Shown: positions 53,671 through 63,895, counted from the stretch's first letter. The stretch is DNA of 64,000 bases from Variovorax paradoxus NBRC 15149 (GCF_001591365.1 NZ_BCUT01000006.1:124001-188000); one strand, 5' to 3'. Notes: a model not told the origin generated them from the letters alone. Translations and numbers: made by a program.

Positions 53671-55467
53671 TCAGCGACCGAACGAACGGCCGCCGCCGCC
53701 TGAGCGGTTGCCGCCGCCACCGCCGCCGTAGCCGCCGCCACCACCCGAACGGCCACCGCCGCCCGAACGGTTGCCGCCGTAGCCGCCACCGCCGCCGCCT
53801 GGACGGCCGCGACCGCGGCCGCCACCCATGTGGTCGACGCTGGTGCGCAGCGGATCCGGCTGGCCGTCGCCGCCGGCGACCGCTTCGGCGCGCAGGTGCG
53901 CGACCTGGTTGGCCTGCGTCGGGCTGTGGCTGTTGCCGTGATGGCGCGGTTGGCGCTCGTCATGCGGCAGATGGTTCTGCGGCGCATGGTGCGGCGCGCG
54001 TGCCGGGCCTTGCGGTCCGCGGCCTTGTGCCGGGCGGGCGCCCTGGCCGCGCGGGCCCTGGACCTGTCCCTGGCCGCCGCCATTGGCATTGCGGCCCTGG
54101 CCGCCGCCGCCCTGGCCGCCACCGCGGCGTTGGCCGCCGCCGTTGCCGCCACCACCGGCGCGCTCGCCGCCGCCCTGGCCGGCCTTGTTCTCGCGGATGC
54201 GCTGCAGCATCTCGGTGCGGGCAGCCTTGGCGGCCGCCTGCATCACGTCGCGGCTCGGCGGACGGCCGGCGCCGCCCCAGATCGTCTGGCGGCCCATGGC
54301 GATCGGCTCGGCGCGTTCGCCTTCCTCGGGGCCGAAGCCTTCGACGAACTGCACCGGGATCGTCTGCTTGGTGAAGCGTTCGATTTCCTGCATGAAGCCT
54401 TCTTCGTCCATGCAGACGAAGCTCACGGCCTCGCCGCTCGAACCGGCGCGGCCGGTGCGGCCGATGCGGTGCACGTAGTCTTCGCTGACGTTCGGGATCT
54501 CGTAGTTCACGACGTGCGGCAGCTCGTCGATGTCGATGCCGCGGGCCGCGATGTCGGTGGCCACCAGCGCGCGGATGTCGCCGCTCTTGAAGCCGGCCAG
54601 CGCCTGGGTGCGGGCGCTCTGGCTCTTGTTGCCGTGCAGCGCCATCGCCTCGATGCCGTTCTTGGTGAGGAATTCGGCCACGCTGTTGGCGCCGAACTTG
54701 GTGCGCGTGAACACGAGCACCTGGCTCCACTTGTTCTCGTTGATGATGTGCGCGAGCAGCGCCTTCTTCTTGCCGCGGCCCACCGGGTGGATCACCTGCG
54801 TGATGCGCTGCACGGTGGTGTTGCGCGGCGTCACCTGGATGCTCTGCGGGTTCTTGAGCAGCGTGGCGGCCAGGTCGCGGATCTCGTCGCTGAAGGTGGC
54901 CGAGAACAGCAGGCTCTGCTTTTCCTTGGGCACTAGCGCCAGGATCTTCTTCACGTCATGGATGAAGCCCATGTCGAGCATGCGGTCGGCTTCGTCGAGG
55001 ATCAGCATCTGGACCTGGCTCAGGTCGAGCATGCCCTGCTGCTGCAGGTCGAGGAGGCGGCCGGGGGTGGCCACGAGGATGTCGACGCCCTTCTTGAGCT
55101 TGCTGATCTGCGGGTTCATGCCCACGCCGCCGAAGATCACGGTGGAGTCGAGCTCCAGGTACTTGCCGTAGGTGCGCACCGACTCTTCGACCTGGGCCGC
55201 GAGTTCGCGCGTGGGCGTGAGCACCAGCGCACGGATGCCGATGCCGCCGAACTTGTTGGTGGCGCTCGCGCCCGTGCTGAGCTTGTGCAGCATGGGCAGC
55301 GTGAAGGCAGCGGTCTTGCCGGTGCCGGTCTGGGCGCCGCCCAGGAGGTCGTGGCCTTCGAGGACCGCGGGAATGGCTTGCGCCTGGATGGGGGTGGGGG
55401 TGTCGTAACCGTGCTCGTGCACAGCCTTCAAGATGGCGGGAGCCAGCTTCAGTTCGTCAAAATTCAT
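53671..55467 (-). CDS. rhlE: DEAD-box RNA helicase, RhlE-like
   Basis: A 598-residue ATP-dependent RNA helicase. The Q motif is near residues 4-30, Walker A AQTGTGKT is at about 45-52, PTRELA follows, then the [12 protein letters not shown] box, SATF, and the second domain with [10 protein letters not shown]. The catalytic core ends near residue 375. The last 200 residues are disordered and rich in Gly, Arg, Gln and His, with repeats such as GGGGGYGG and NRSGGGGRS, suited to binding RNA. It probably acts in ribosome assembly or RNA decay. The 299-base leader before it is unusually long. Confidence 0.92.
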   Translation of the reverse strand: MNFDELKLAPAILKAVHEHGYDTPTPIQAQAIPAVLEGHDLLGGAQTGTGKTAAFTLPMLHKLSTGASATNKFGGIGIRALVLTPTRELAAQVEESVRTYGKYLELDSTVIFGGVGMNPQISKLKKGVDILVATPGRLLDLQQQGMLDLSQVQMLILDEADRMLDMGFIHDVKKILALVPKEKQSLLFSATFSDEIRDLAATLLKNPQSIQVTPRNTTVQRITQVIHPVGRGKKKALLAHIINENKWSQVLVFTRTKFGANSVAEFLTKNGIEAMALHGNKSQSARTQALAGFKSGDIRALVATDIAARGIDIDELPHVVNYEIPNVSEDYVHRIGRTGRAGSSGEAVSFVCMDEEGFMQEIERFTKQTIPVQFVEGFGPEEGERAEPIAMGRQTIWGGAGRPPSRDVMQAAAKAARTEMLQRIRENKAGQGGGERAGGGGNGGGQRRGGGQGGGGQGRNANGGGQGQVQGPRGQGARPAQGRGPQGPARAPHHAPQNHLPHDERQPRHHGNSHSPTQANQVAHLRAEAVAGGDGQPDPLRTSVDHMGGGRGRGRPGGGGGGYGGNRSGGGGRSGGGGGYGGGGGGNRSGGGGRSFGR

Positions 55468-55766
55468 TGGAAACAATAAGCGCCATACACGGCGCAGTGG
55501 CATCGGCCCGCTTGGCGTCTTTTGTGACGCCGAGCCAGTCAAGGCTGATGAAGGTCAGGGGTGGGAGCCGGAAAGTCCGCCCTCGCAAGAGGGTTGAAAG
55601 GCGCTTTCTTCGTCCCCGGCAGAGAGCCGGTGTTGCGGGCAACTGGACCCGGCAACGGTGGCTATTGTCGCATGAGTCGATAATCCATGGTTTGCCGCGT
55701 TCGAAAGCTTCTTCGGGCGCCCGCACTTTTCCCCCAATTTCCGCTACCCAAGGTAACTATCCACAG
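55468..55766. other. 299-base gap between the helicase and ettA promoters
   Basis: This divergent gap has no open frame I support. It contains a CCCTC-GCAA-GAGGG hairpin at 55580-55593 and a more AT-rich stretch near 55660-55690. It should hold the promoters for the helicase (leftward) and ettA (rightward). A long leader is common before RNA-helicase genes, but I see no defined riboregulator. Confidence 0.5.
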
Positions 55767-57428
<1,662 letters not shown>

Positions 57429-57431
57429 GCC

Positions 57432-57890
57432 TCAGGGCGTTTCGACAAGAGCGCGCGGTTCCGCAAGGGGCCGCGCGCTTTTTTCATCGTCGGCCGCAAA
57501 CACTTCGCGCGCCGCCGCCAGGCCGTTGAGCGCGGCCGGAAAACCCGCGTACACGGCCATCTGCATGATGGTCTCGACAACCTCGGTGCGCGTGGCGCCG
57601 ACGTTGAGCGCGCCTTGGATGTGCACCTTGAGTTGCGGCGCGGCATTGCCCATGGCCGTGAGCGCGGCCACCACCGCGATCTCGCGCGAACGCAGGTCGA
57701 GGCCGGGGCGCGAGTAGATGTCGCCGAACGGAAACTCGATCAGGAGGCGCGCGAAGTCGGGTGCGATGCCGGCCAGGCTTTCGACGACCTTGACGCCGCC
57801 TTCACCGTCGATTTCCTGAAGTTTGGCCAACCCGCGCTCGTAGCGCAGGTTGTTGTCGTTGCCGTTGTGGCTTGCTTGTGGGTGGGTCAT
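57432..57890 (-). CDS. Carboxymuconolactone decarboxylase-like (PcaC/AhpD fold) protein
   Basis: A 152-residue protein. The core LDLRSREIAVVAALTAMGN followed by APQLKVHIQGALNVGATRTE and VETIMQMAVYAGFPAALNGL is the carboxymuconolactone decarboxylase fold, with a His in KVHIQGAL. It has no CxxC, so it is not an AhpD peroxidase. The substrate is unknown. Its start lies inside the 3' end of the MerR gene, with an 89-base overlap in another frame, and its last codons contain the ettA terminator on the opposite strand. Confidence 0.87.
   Translation of the reverse strand: MTHPQASHNGNDNNLRYERGLAKLQEIDGEGGVKVVESLAGIAPDFARLLIEFPFGDIYSRPGLDLRSREIAVVAALTAMGNAAPQLKVHIQGALNVGATRTEVVETIMQMAVYAGFPAALNGLAAAREVFAADDEKSARPLAEPRALVETP
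57451..57484 (+). terminator. Terminator of ettA, inside the opposing gene
   Basis: GCGCGCGG (57451-57458) pairs with CCGCGCGC (57471-57478) across 12 bases and is followed by TTTTTT (57479-57484). It begins 22 bases after the ettA stop. The whole element lies within the last 55 bases of the CMD-like gene on the other strand. Confidence 0.88.
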
Positions 57891-58299
57891 CGCTCGTCTT
57901 TCCTTCGGGGGCTGTGCCCGGTGACGAGGGACGCTTCTTGTCGATGGCACGGTAGTGCGCGATCTTCAGCGACAGTGCCTGCATCGATTGCTGCAGCGCC
58001 GCCACCTTGGCCTGGACCTCGGCAAGATGCTGTTCGAGCATCTCGCGCCGTTCCCCGACACTGGCGTCCCCCTGGCTTCGAAGCCTGGCGAAGGCCTGCA
58101 TGCCCTGGATGGGCATGCCGGTCTCGCGCAGGCGCAACAGGAAGGCCAGCCAGTCCAGGTCGGCGCTCGCATAGCGGCGCTGGCCGCCCGGTGCACGGGG
58201 CACCGCGGCGATCAGTCCGATGCGCTCGTAGTAGCGCAGCGTGTCGGCCGTGAGGCCGGTACGCCGCGCGACTTCCGCAATGGTCAGGTGGACTTCCAT
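57802..58299 (-). CDS. MerR family transcriptional regulator
   Basis: A 165-residue regulator. The winged helix-turn-helix opens at residue 4: LTIAEVARRTGLTADTLRYYERIGL, then PGGQRRYASADLDWLAFL. A coiled-coil dimer helix follows near residues 80-115, and the last 45 residues are a basic, Ser/Pro/Gln-rich tail. There are no Cys residues, so it is not a metal or redox sensor of the usual type; an organic ligand is likely. Its tail overlaps the start of the CMD-like gene by 89 bases, which makes the two a coupled unit. Its own promoter has the MerR operator layout. Confidence 0.9.
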   Translation of the reverse strand: MEVHLTIAEVARRTGLTADTLRYYERIGLIAAVPRAPGGQRRYASADLDWLAFLLRLRETGMPIQGMQAFARLRSQGDASVGERREMLEQHLAEVQAKVAALQQSMQALSLKIAHYRAIDKKRPSSPGTAPEGKTSDDPPTSKPQRQRQQPALRARVGQTSGNRR

Positions 58300-58306
58300 G
58301 GCGGGA

Positions 58307-58337
58307 ATTCTCGAGGTTGGAGCGCGCTCCAAGTCAA
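58307..58337 (-). promoter_or_regulatory. MerR-type promoter with 19-base spacer and palindrome
   Basis: Read leftward, TTGACT (58337-58332) is the -35 box and GAGAAT (58312-58307) the -10 box, separated by 19 bases. The spacer contains the palindrome TTGGAGCGCGCTCCAA (58317-58332). This over-long spacer with a central dyad is the trademark of promoters twisted open by MerR-type activators. The -10 ends seven bases before the merR start codon, and the -35 overlaps the stop of the TAXI gene. Confidence 0.85.
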
Positions 58338-59728
58338 GCGCTTTTTGCGGCTTCTTCGGTCGGCGGTGTGCGGGGCGCGAAATCGCCGGGCTGCGGCCAG
58401 CGCATCTGCACGCGCCTTTGCACCGTGTGGATGTTGTTGCGCAGCGCATAGAGCTCGTCGGCATACGACAGCGGAACGGCCACCTTGTTGACCACGCGGT
58501 CGAGCTCCTCGAGTTCGTCGAGCAGTTCGTCGCGCCCGCCCTGGCGCGCATCGACCTTGGCCTCGATGTCGCGCAGCCGCGCATACCAGCGGAACACGCG
58601 GCGGCGCACGCGGAACTGGTAGAGCGGCGGCACCACGCGGCTCAGCGGCAGCATCAGCACCAGCAGGCCGCCGAGCACCAGCCACATGCGCTCGATCAGG
58701 TTGCTGGCCCAGAACGGCAGGTAGCGCTGCCAGAACGGCGGCGTGCCGTTGATGGCGCGGTCGCCCTCGGGGCTCACGGGCAGTTCGCTGGTGCGCGTGT
58801 TGGGAAAGTCGCGTGCGCGGTTGAACCAGCCGGCGTCGCTGTGCACGCTTTGCGCGGCCTCTGCGAAGAGCTGGCGCAGCGCGGAGTGGGTCTTGTCGCG
58901 CGAGAGCAGCGAGGTGGTGGCCGCGAGCAGCGAGACATCCGTGGGCGGCAGGTCCTTCGACAGGTCGACCACGCCGCGCGGCAGCGTCACCGCCGAGAGA
59001 AACGGAAAACGCCGCGTGTACGCATCGGCCTGGCCGAAGTCCATGAGCTTGATGTCGGGCGCGCGCAGCAGCCGCTGCACCTGCGGCGACTGCGGCGCCG
59101 AGGACAGCACGATGGCATCGAGCAGGCCGGCCTGCAGCGCTTCGGCCGCGGCCGCCTGTTCGAGGTTGGAAAGCAGCAGCGCATCGGGCTCGAGGTGGTT
59201 GGCCTTGAAGAGCCTTTCCATGATCTCGGGCAGGCCGCTGCCCGCCAGGTCGACGTTCACGCGCAGGCCGCGCAGCTGGGCGAGCGAAGTCAGCGTGGCC
59301 GTCTTGCGGTCGATCTTCTGCGCGCTGTCGGCGCGGTAGAAGAGCCAGATCGGCTCGAAGAACAGGCTGCCGAGCGAGGTGAGGCCGGCTTCCTCGTCGG
59401 CCACCGGGTCGGCGCTGCCGCCGCGCACGAAGCCCACGTCGGCGCCGCCGCTGCGCAGCAGTTCGAGGTTTTCGGAAGAGCCCGTGGTGGCCTTGAGCTC
59501 CACCTCGATGCCGCTGCTCTTGAGCAGCTCGGCATAGCGCTTGCCGAACTGCGAATAGGCGCTGCCGGTGGGGCCGGTCGCCAGCGTCACATGCTTGGGC
59601 GGCTGCGGCTGCAGCCACCAGTAGGCGGCAATCAGGAGGCCGATCACGAGGAACACGACGGGACCGGCCGAGGCGATCAGGTCGCGGATCGACAGCAGGA
59701 TCAGCTTCAGTGTCTTGGGCATGGCCAT
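58334..59728 (-). CDS. Membrane-anchored TAXI-family solute-binding protein
   Basis: A 464-residue protein. An N-terminal membrane anchor lies at residues 17-40, and the TAXI-type binding domain runs from 45 to about 300 (HVTLATGPTGSAYSQFGKRYAELLK, then SSENLELLRSGGADVGFVRGGSAD). A second span is at about 340-365 (MWLVLGGLLVLMLPLSRVV), with a cytoplasmic tail of about 100 residues rich in charged, heptad-like segments. TAXI proteins normally deliver solute to TRAP-T permeases, but no DctQ/DctM gene is here, and the C-terminal span and tail are unusual. The role may be sensing rather than transport. Confidence 0.87.
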   Translation of the reverse strand: MAMPKTLKLILLSIRDLIASAGPVVFLVIGLLIAAYWWLQPQPPKHVTLATGPTGSAYSQFGKRYAELLKSSGIEVELKATTGSSENLELLRSGGADVGFVRGGSADPVADEEAGLTSLGSLFFEPIWLFYRADSAQKIDRKTATLTSLAQLRGLRVNVDLAGSGLPEIMERLFKANHLEPDALLLSNLEQAAAAEALQAGLLDAIVLSSAPQSPQVQRLLRAPDIKLMDFGQADAYTRRFPFLSAVTLPRGVVDLSKDLPPTDVSLLAATTSLLSRDKTHSALRQLFAEAAQSVHSDAGWFNRARDFPNTRTSELPVSPEGDRAINGTPPFWQRYLPFWASNLIERMWLVLGGLLVLMLPLSRVVPPLYQFRVRRRVFRWYARLRDIEAKVDARQGGRDELLDELEELDRVVNKVAVPLSYADELYALRNNIHTVQRRVQMRWPQPGDFAPRTPPTEEAAKSA

Positions 59729-59735
59729 GGGGTAC

Positions 59736-60788
59736 TCAACCTTTCGTTGCGGCGAGATCGGCCGCGCACGGCACGTGCAGCTCGCCAACGGTGACGGAGC
59801 GCGCCGCCAGCACCGCGCGCAGGGTGGCGCGCGCCACCGCTTCGGCCGCCATGGTGCCGAGCACGGTCATGCCGGGGCGGGATTCGGCACCGGGGCCTTC
59901 GAGCGGAATGCGGCCGGTGGCCAGCGCGAACAGCGTGTCGCCGTCGCTCATGGTGTGCACCGGGTTGATGGCGCGCGCCAGGCCATCGTGCGCCACGCTC
60001 GCAAGGCGGTTGGCCTGCACCTTCGTCAGCACCGCGTCGGTCGCGATCACGCCGAGCGTGGTGTTGGTGCCCGCGAGCAGGGGCTTGGGCAGCTCGCCGC
60101 GCAGCAGGGCGCGGCGGGTGTCGAGCAGCGCGCGGCCGTCCTCGGTGCGCGCGCCGGCCACCGGCTGCGCGGTGTCGGGGTCGATCACGTCGCCCAGCGC
60201 GTTGACCGCGATCAGCGCGCCCACCGTCACGCCGCCCACGGTGACCGAGGCGGTGCCGATGCCGCCCTTCATCGCGCGGTGCACGCCGAAGAGCTTGCCC
60301 ACGAGCGCACCGCTGCCGGCGCCCACGTTGCCTTCTTCCGGCGCATCGCGGGTGGCCGCTTCGCAGGCCGCATAGCCGGCGGCGGCGTCGGGGCGGATGC
60401 GCGCATCGCCCATGGGCAGGTCGAACAGCACGGCGGCCGGCACGATGGGCAGGGTGCCGAAGCGCACGTCCATGCCGACGTTGCGCTCCTCGAGCCAGCG
60501 CATCGCGCCTTCGGCCGCGGCCAGGCCCCAGGCGCTGCCGCCCGCGAGCATCACGCCGTGCACCTGCTGCACCAGGTTGCCGGGCGAGAGCAGGTCGGTC
60601 TCGCGCGTGCCCGGCGCGGCGCCGCGCACGTCGACGCCGGCCACCGCGCCCTCGCGCGCGAGGATCACGGTGCAGCCGGTGGGCCGGCGCGTATCGGAGA
60701 AATGGCCGACTTCGATGCCGGCCACATCGGTGATGGCGCCGGCAGACGAAGCAGCGGAAGAGGACAAAGCGGATGACGGAGCAGGCAT
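59736..60788 (-). CDS. P1-family Ntn-type peptidase/amidase, NylC-like
   Basis: A 350-residue protein of the DmpA/P1 (DUF-like S58) fold. ITDVAGIEVGHFSD opens it; GNLVQQVHGVMLAGGSAWGL, then EEGNVGAGSGALVGK, are family blocks. The GTNTTLGVIATDAVL segment near residues 240-254 matches the NylC-type self-cleavage site, in which an Asn-Thr bond breaks and the new N-terminal Thr (about 243) becomes the nucleophile. Such enzymes cut oligomers of 6-aminohexanoate or other peptide-like amides. It starts 40 bases from a divergent oxidoreductase and is seven bases upstream of the TAXI gene on the same strand. Confidence 0.9.
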   Translation of the reverse strand: MPAPSSALSSSAASSAGAITDVAGIEVGHFSDTRRPTGCTVILAREGAVAGVDVRGAAPGTRETDLLSPGNLVQQVHGVMLAGGSAWGLAAAEGAMRWLEERNVGMDVRFGTLPIVPAAVLFDLPMGDARIRPDAAAGYAACEAATRDAPEEGNVGAGSGALVGKLFGVHRAMKGGIGTASVTVGGVTVGALIAVNALGDVIDPDTAQPVAGARTEDGRALLDTRRALLRGELPKPLLAGTNTTLGVIATDAVLTKVQANRLASVAHDGLARAINPVHTMSDGDTLFALATGRIPLEGPGAESRPGMTVLGTMAAEAVARATLRAVLAARSVTVGELHVPCAADLAATKG

Positions 60789-60828
60789 GGCGGCCGATTA
60801 TGGGACCGCCCCTCTACGATAGGCCCCC

Positions 60829-62127
60829 ATGACAGTTGCAAGAAGTTTCTCCGGCGAGGGCGCGGGACGCCACGTGGCCGTGATCGGCGCAGGCGCCGTG
60901 GGCAGCGCGACCGCCATCGAGGCCCTGCGCGCCGGCCTGCGCGTGACGGTGGTGGAGCCCGGCGAACCAGGTGGCCCGCAGGCCACGAGCTACGGCAATG
61001 CGGGTTGGCTCTCGTCGCATTCCGTGGTGCCGCCCGCGCTGCCCGGCGCCTGGCGCAAGGTGCCGGGCTGGCTGGCCGATCCGCTGGGGCCGCTCGCGCT
61101 GCGCTGGCGCCATCTGCCGCGGGCCTTGCCTTGGCTGCTGCGCTACCTGGCCTCGGGCTGGACCGAGGCACGCGTGCAGCGCACGGCCGACGCACTGCGC
61201 ACGCTGCTGGCCGATGCGCCGGCCCTGCATGCCCGGCTCGCCGCCGAGGCCGGCGTGCCTCAGCTCATCGAGCGGCGCGGCCTGCTGCATGCCTACCGGT
61301 CGCGCGAGGAATTCGAAGGCGATGCGCTCGGCTGGCGCGTGCGCGGGCGCACCGGTGTGCACTGGGAGGAATGGCCGGCGGCCGAACTGCGCCGGCGCGA
61401 GCCCGACCTCGACGCGCGCTACACGCTTGGCATCTTCGTGCCCGAGGCCGGGCACTGCCGCAATCCCGGTGCCTATGTGGCGGCGCTCGCGCGGCATGCG
61501 CAGGAGGCCGGCGCGCAGCGCGTGGCGGCACGCGCCACCGGCTTTCGCATCGAGGGCGGGCGGCTGCGCGCGGTGCGCACCGATGCGGGCGAGATCGCAT
61601 GCGACGCCGCCGCCATCTGCGCCGGTGCGCGCTCGGGCCCGCTGGCCGCTGCGGCCGGATCGCCGGTGCCGCTCGAATCCGAGCGCGGCTACCACGTGGT
61701 CGTCGAAGGCGCTTCGGTGGGGCCGCGCACGCCGACGATGGCGGCCGACGGCAAGCTCATCGCACACTGGATGGACGGCGGCCTGCGCGCGGCCGGCCAG
61801 GTCGAGATCGGCGGGCTCGATGCCGCGCCCGACTGGCGGCGCGCCGAGATCCTGCACCGGCACCTGCTGTCGATGTTTCCGGCCCTGGCCGCCCAGGCGC
61901 CGCAGGCGGTGGCCGTGAAGCACTGGCTCGGCCACCGGCCCAGCCTGCCCGACGGGCTGCCCTGCATCGGCACGTCCGCGGCCAGTGCGGACATCGTGCT
62001 GGCCTTCGGGCATGGGCACGTGGGCCTGTGCGGTTCGGCGCGCACCGGCAGGCTCGCGGCGCAATTGCTCGCGGGCACCGCGCCCGAGACGGCGCTGGCG
62101 CCTTTCGATCCCACCCGCTTCGGCTGA
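60829..62127 (+). CDS. FAD-dependent oxidoreductase, D-amino-acid dehydrogenase-like
   Basis: A 432-residue flavoprotein. The Rossmann FAD motif is AVIGAGAVGSATAIEALRAG near residues 17-36, followed by TSYGNAGWLSSHSVVPPALP, a DadA-type active-site segment. The C-terminal GHGHVGLCGSARTGRLAAQLL closes the FAD site. It may oxidise D-amino acids or related amines. TACGAT ends eight bases before the ATG, so the message looks leaderless. It is divergent from the P1 peptidase, which could supply amino compounds, though that link is speculative. Confidence 0.87.
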   Translation: MTVARSFSGEGAGRHVAVIGAGAVGSATAIEALRAGLRVTVVEPGEPGGPQATSYGNAGWLSSHSVVPPALPGAWRKVPGWLADPLGPLALRWRHLPRALPWLLRYLASGWTEARVQRTADALRTLLADAPALHARLAAEAGVPQLIERRGLLHAYRSREEFEGDALGWRVRGRTGVHWEEWPAAELRRREPDLDARYTLGIFVPEAGHCRNPGAYVAALARHAQEAGAQRVAARATGFRIEGGRLRAVRTDAGEIACDAAAICAGARSGPLAAAAGSPVPLESERGYHVVVEGASVGPRTPTMAADGKLIAHWMDGGLRAAGQVEIGGLDAAPDWRRAEILHRHLLSMFPALAAQAPQAVAVKHWLGHRPSLPDGLPCIGTSAASADIVLAFGHGHVGLCGSARTGRLAAQLLAGTAPETALAPFDPTRFG

Positions 62128-62145
62128 CGCGCGGCGCGTTCTTCC

Positions 62146-62613
62146 TCAGCGGTAGCCCTGGTAGACGCGGCTGCCGCCATCGGCCAGCACCAGCAGCACG
62201 TCGTAGGGATCGCGCCGATCGCCATAGGCGGCGCCGTCCATGCCGGGCGATCCGACCGGCATGCCAGGGACGGCGAGGCCGATGGCCTTGGGCCTTTCGC
62301 GCAGCAGCCTGTGCACCTCGCGCGCGGGCACGTGGCCTTCGAGCGCATAGCCGCCGACCAGGCCGGTGTGGCACGAGCCCAGCGCGGCGGGAATGCCGAG
62401 CCGGGTGCGCGCGGCGCTGTTGCCAGCATCGTGCACGCGGGTGGCGAAGCCGTTCGCCTCGAGGTGCCTGACCCAGTCCTGGCAGCACCCGCAGTTCGGG
62501 TCCTTCCAGATCTCGACCATCGGTGCGGCGGCCGATGCGGCCAGCGGCCATGCCGCCGTGGATGCGAGCGCGAGCAGCGGGGCGGCGCGCAGAAGAAGGG
62601 TGCGTCTTTGCAT
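62146..62613 (-). CDS. DUF411 metal-binding exported protein
   Basis: A 155-residue protein with a signal peptide (residues 1-30, with RR near the start and ending AASA). The mature part opens PMVEIWKDPNCGCCQDWVRHLEANGF, where CGCC is the DUF411 motif, and continues with LGSCHTGLVGGYALEGHVPA. Proteins of this family are linked with copper handling; the third conserved Cys lies in GSCHTG. It is preceded on the same strand by a small unknown gene and a phosphodiesterase. Confidence 0.88.
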   Translation of the reverse strand: MQRRTLLLRAAPLLALASTAAWPLAASAAAPMVEIWKDPNCGCCQDWVRHLEANGFATRVHDAGNSAARTRLGIPAALGSCHTGLVGGYALEGHVPAREVHRLLRERPKAIGLAVPGMPVGSPGMDGAAYGDRRDPYDVLLVLADGGSRVYQGYR

Positions 62614-62626
62614 GGCTTGTTTCTCC

Positions 62627-62905
62627 TCAGGATGGCAGCTGCGCGCGGGCCTTGTCGGCCCACGCCTGCAGGTTGTCGAGCAGGTCTTTCTGGCTGAAGG
62701 AGCAGCTCTCCTCGCTGAACAGCGCACTCGATTCGAGCCGGTCGAGCAGGTTCAGCAGCACCTCGCCATAGCGCGGCGGCAGGGCCGCGAGCAGTTCGCT
62801 GCTCGCACGCGCCTCGTTCGAGAGCGCGGCGACCGATCCGCCGCCCCCTTGCAGCGCCGCGATGCCGCCGCCGATGGTTTCGAGTTGCCGTGCGGCGGTG
62901 TTCAT
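62627..62905 (-). CDS. Small hypothetical protein
   Basis: A 92-residue soluble protein with no signal or membrane span, with one Gly-rich turn (LQGGGGSVAAL) and mostly predicted helix afterward, including a Leu-rich stretch LPPRYGEVLLNLLDRLESSALF. I do not recognise it. Its start overlaps the phosphodiesterase stop by four bases (ATGA) and it ends 13 bases before the DUF411 gene start, so it is embedded in a short operon, which supports it being a real gene. Confidence 0.65.
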   Translation of the reverse strand: MNTAARQLETIGGGIAALQGGGGSVAALSNEARASSELLAALPPRYGEVLLNLLDRLESSALFSEESCSFSQKDLLDNLQAWADKARAQLPS

Positions 62906-63894
62906 GGCGAAGCCTTTCCGGGTGGCGGCAGCGAGAGGCCGCGTTCGCGCATCAGGTCGCGCAGCACGTCGGGGTAGTCGGTGATGAGGCCGTCCACGCC
63001 CCAGTCCATCAGCCGCAGCATGTCGGCGCGCTGGTTCACGGTCCACGGCAGCACCTTGAGGCTGAGGCCTTGCGCTTCCTTGATGGCGGGCCGTGTCAGG
63101 TCGTTGTAGGCCGGCGACCAGATGACGGGCCCGCCCGCCGTGCCGGCCGCGGCCTTGACCAGCTGCGGCGTCGACGCGAACTGCGCCGCGTCGAGGCCGG
63201 CCGTCCAGCGGCTGTCCTTGAGCGTGCGCGCGGAGCTCAGGTAGGCCCGCGGCAATTGCGGCGCAAGCTGGCCGACCAGCGCAAGCGTGCGCCAGTCGAA
63301 GCTCTGGATGGTCACGCGGCCGCCCATCTGCGCCTTGTCGATCTCGGCGAGCAGGGCGCGCACCATCGGCTCGGGCGCGGCGGTTTCGTCGGGCTTGGTT
63401 GGGTCGATCTTGGTCTCGATGTTGAAGCGCACCGTGGCCGCCGCGGCGCCGCGTGCCCGCACATGGTCGAACAGTGCGGCCAGGGTCGGAATGCGCTCGC
63501 CGTCGCGCGGCAGCTGCAGCGCGAACCGCTTGCCGTAGTTGCTCGCGGGATTCAGCCGGCCGACGTCGTAGCTCTGAAGCTGGGCCAGCGTCAGGGAGCG
63601 GACGGTGGGGCCGGCCTTCGATGCGAGCCACGCACCGTTCGCGTCGCGCGTGTGGTCGGCATTGAGCGCGGTGTCGTGCGAGATCACGACCACGCCGTCG
63701 GCCGTGAGCCCGATGTCGAGTTCAAGCGTGCTCACGCCCAGGTCGATCGCGTTGGAGAAGGCCGCCAGCGTGTTCTCGGGTGCAAGGCCCCGTCCGCCGC
63801 GGTGGGCCTGCAGGTCGAAGTGCTGCTTTGCCGTGGGGAGAATGGCCGCGCAGCCCGCGACGAGCAACGCGGCGGCAAGCAGTGGGAATTTCAT
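62902..63894 (-). CDS. Glycerophosphodiester phosphodiesterase, lipoprotein type
   Basis: A 330-residue exported enzyme. The lipobox ALLVAGC sets the acylated Cys at residue 15. The catalytic TIM-barrel opens with LQAHRGGRGLAPENTLAAF (catalytic His and Arg, Glu), then LELDIGLTADGVVVISHD, with the metal-binding Glu-Asp and the second catalytic His; VRFNIETKID is a further metal site. WTVNQRADMLRLMDWGVDGLITDYPDVL near the end is standard. It hydrolyses glycerophosphodiesters to glycerol 3-phosphate and an alcohol outside the cytoplasm. It is coupled to the small gene downstream. Confidence 0.94.
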   Translation of the reverse strand: MKFPLLAAALLVAGCAAILPTAKQHFDLQAHRGGRGLAPENTLAAFSNAIDLGVSTLELDIGLTADGVVVISHDTALNADHTRDANGAWLASKAGPTVRSLTLAQLQSYDVGRLNPASNYGKRFALQLPRDGERIPTLAALFDHVRARGAAAATVRFNIETKIDPTKPDETAAPEPMVRALLAEIDKAQMGGRVTIQSFDWRTLALVGQLAPQLPRAYLSSARTLKDSRWTAGLDAAQFASTPQLVKAAAGTAGGPVIWSPAYNDLTRPAIKEAQGLSLKVLPWTVNQRADMLRLMDWGVDGLITDYPDVLRDLMRERGLSLPPPGKASP

Positions 63895-63895
63895 T

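Noticed and set aside
53690-53820. Apparent tandem repeat of CCGCCGCC-type units
   Set aside because: It encodes the Gly-rich tail of the RhlE-like helicase, so it is a coding low-complexity stretch and not a CRISPR or satellite array.
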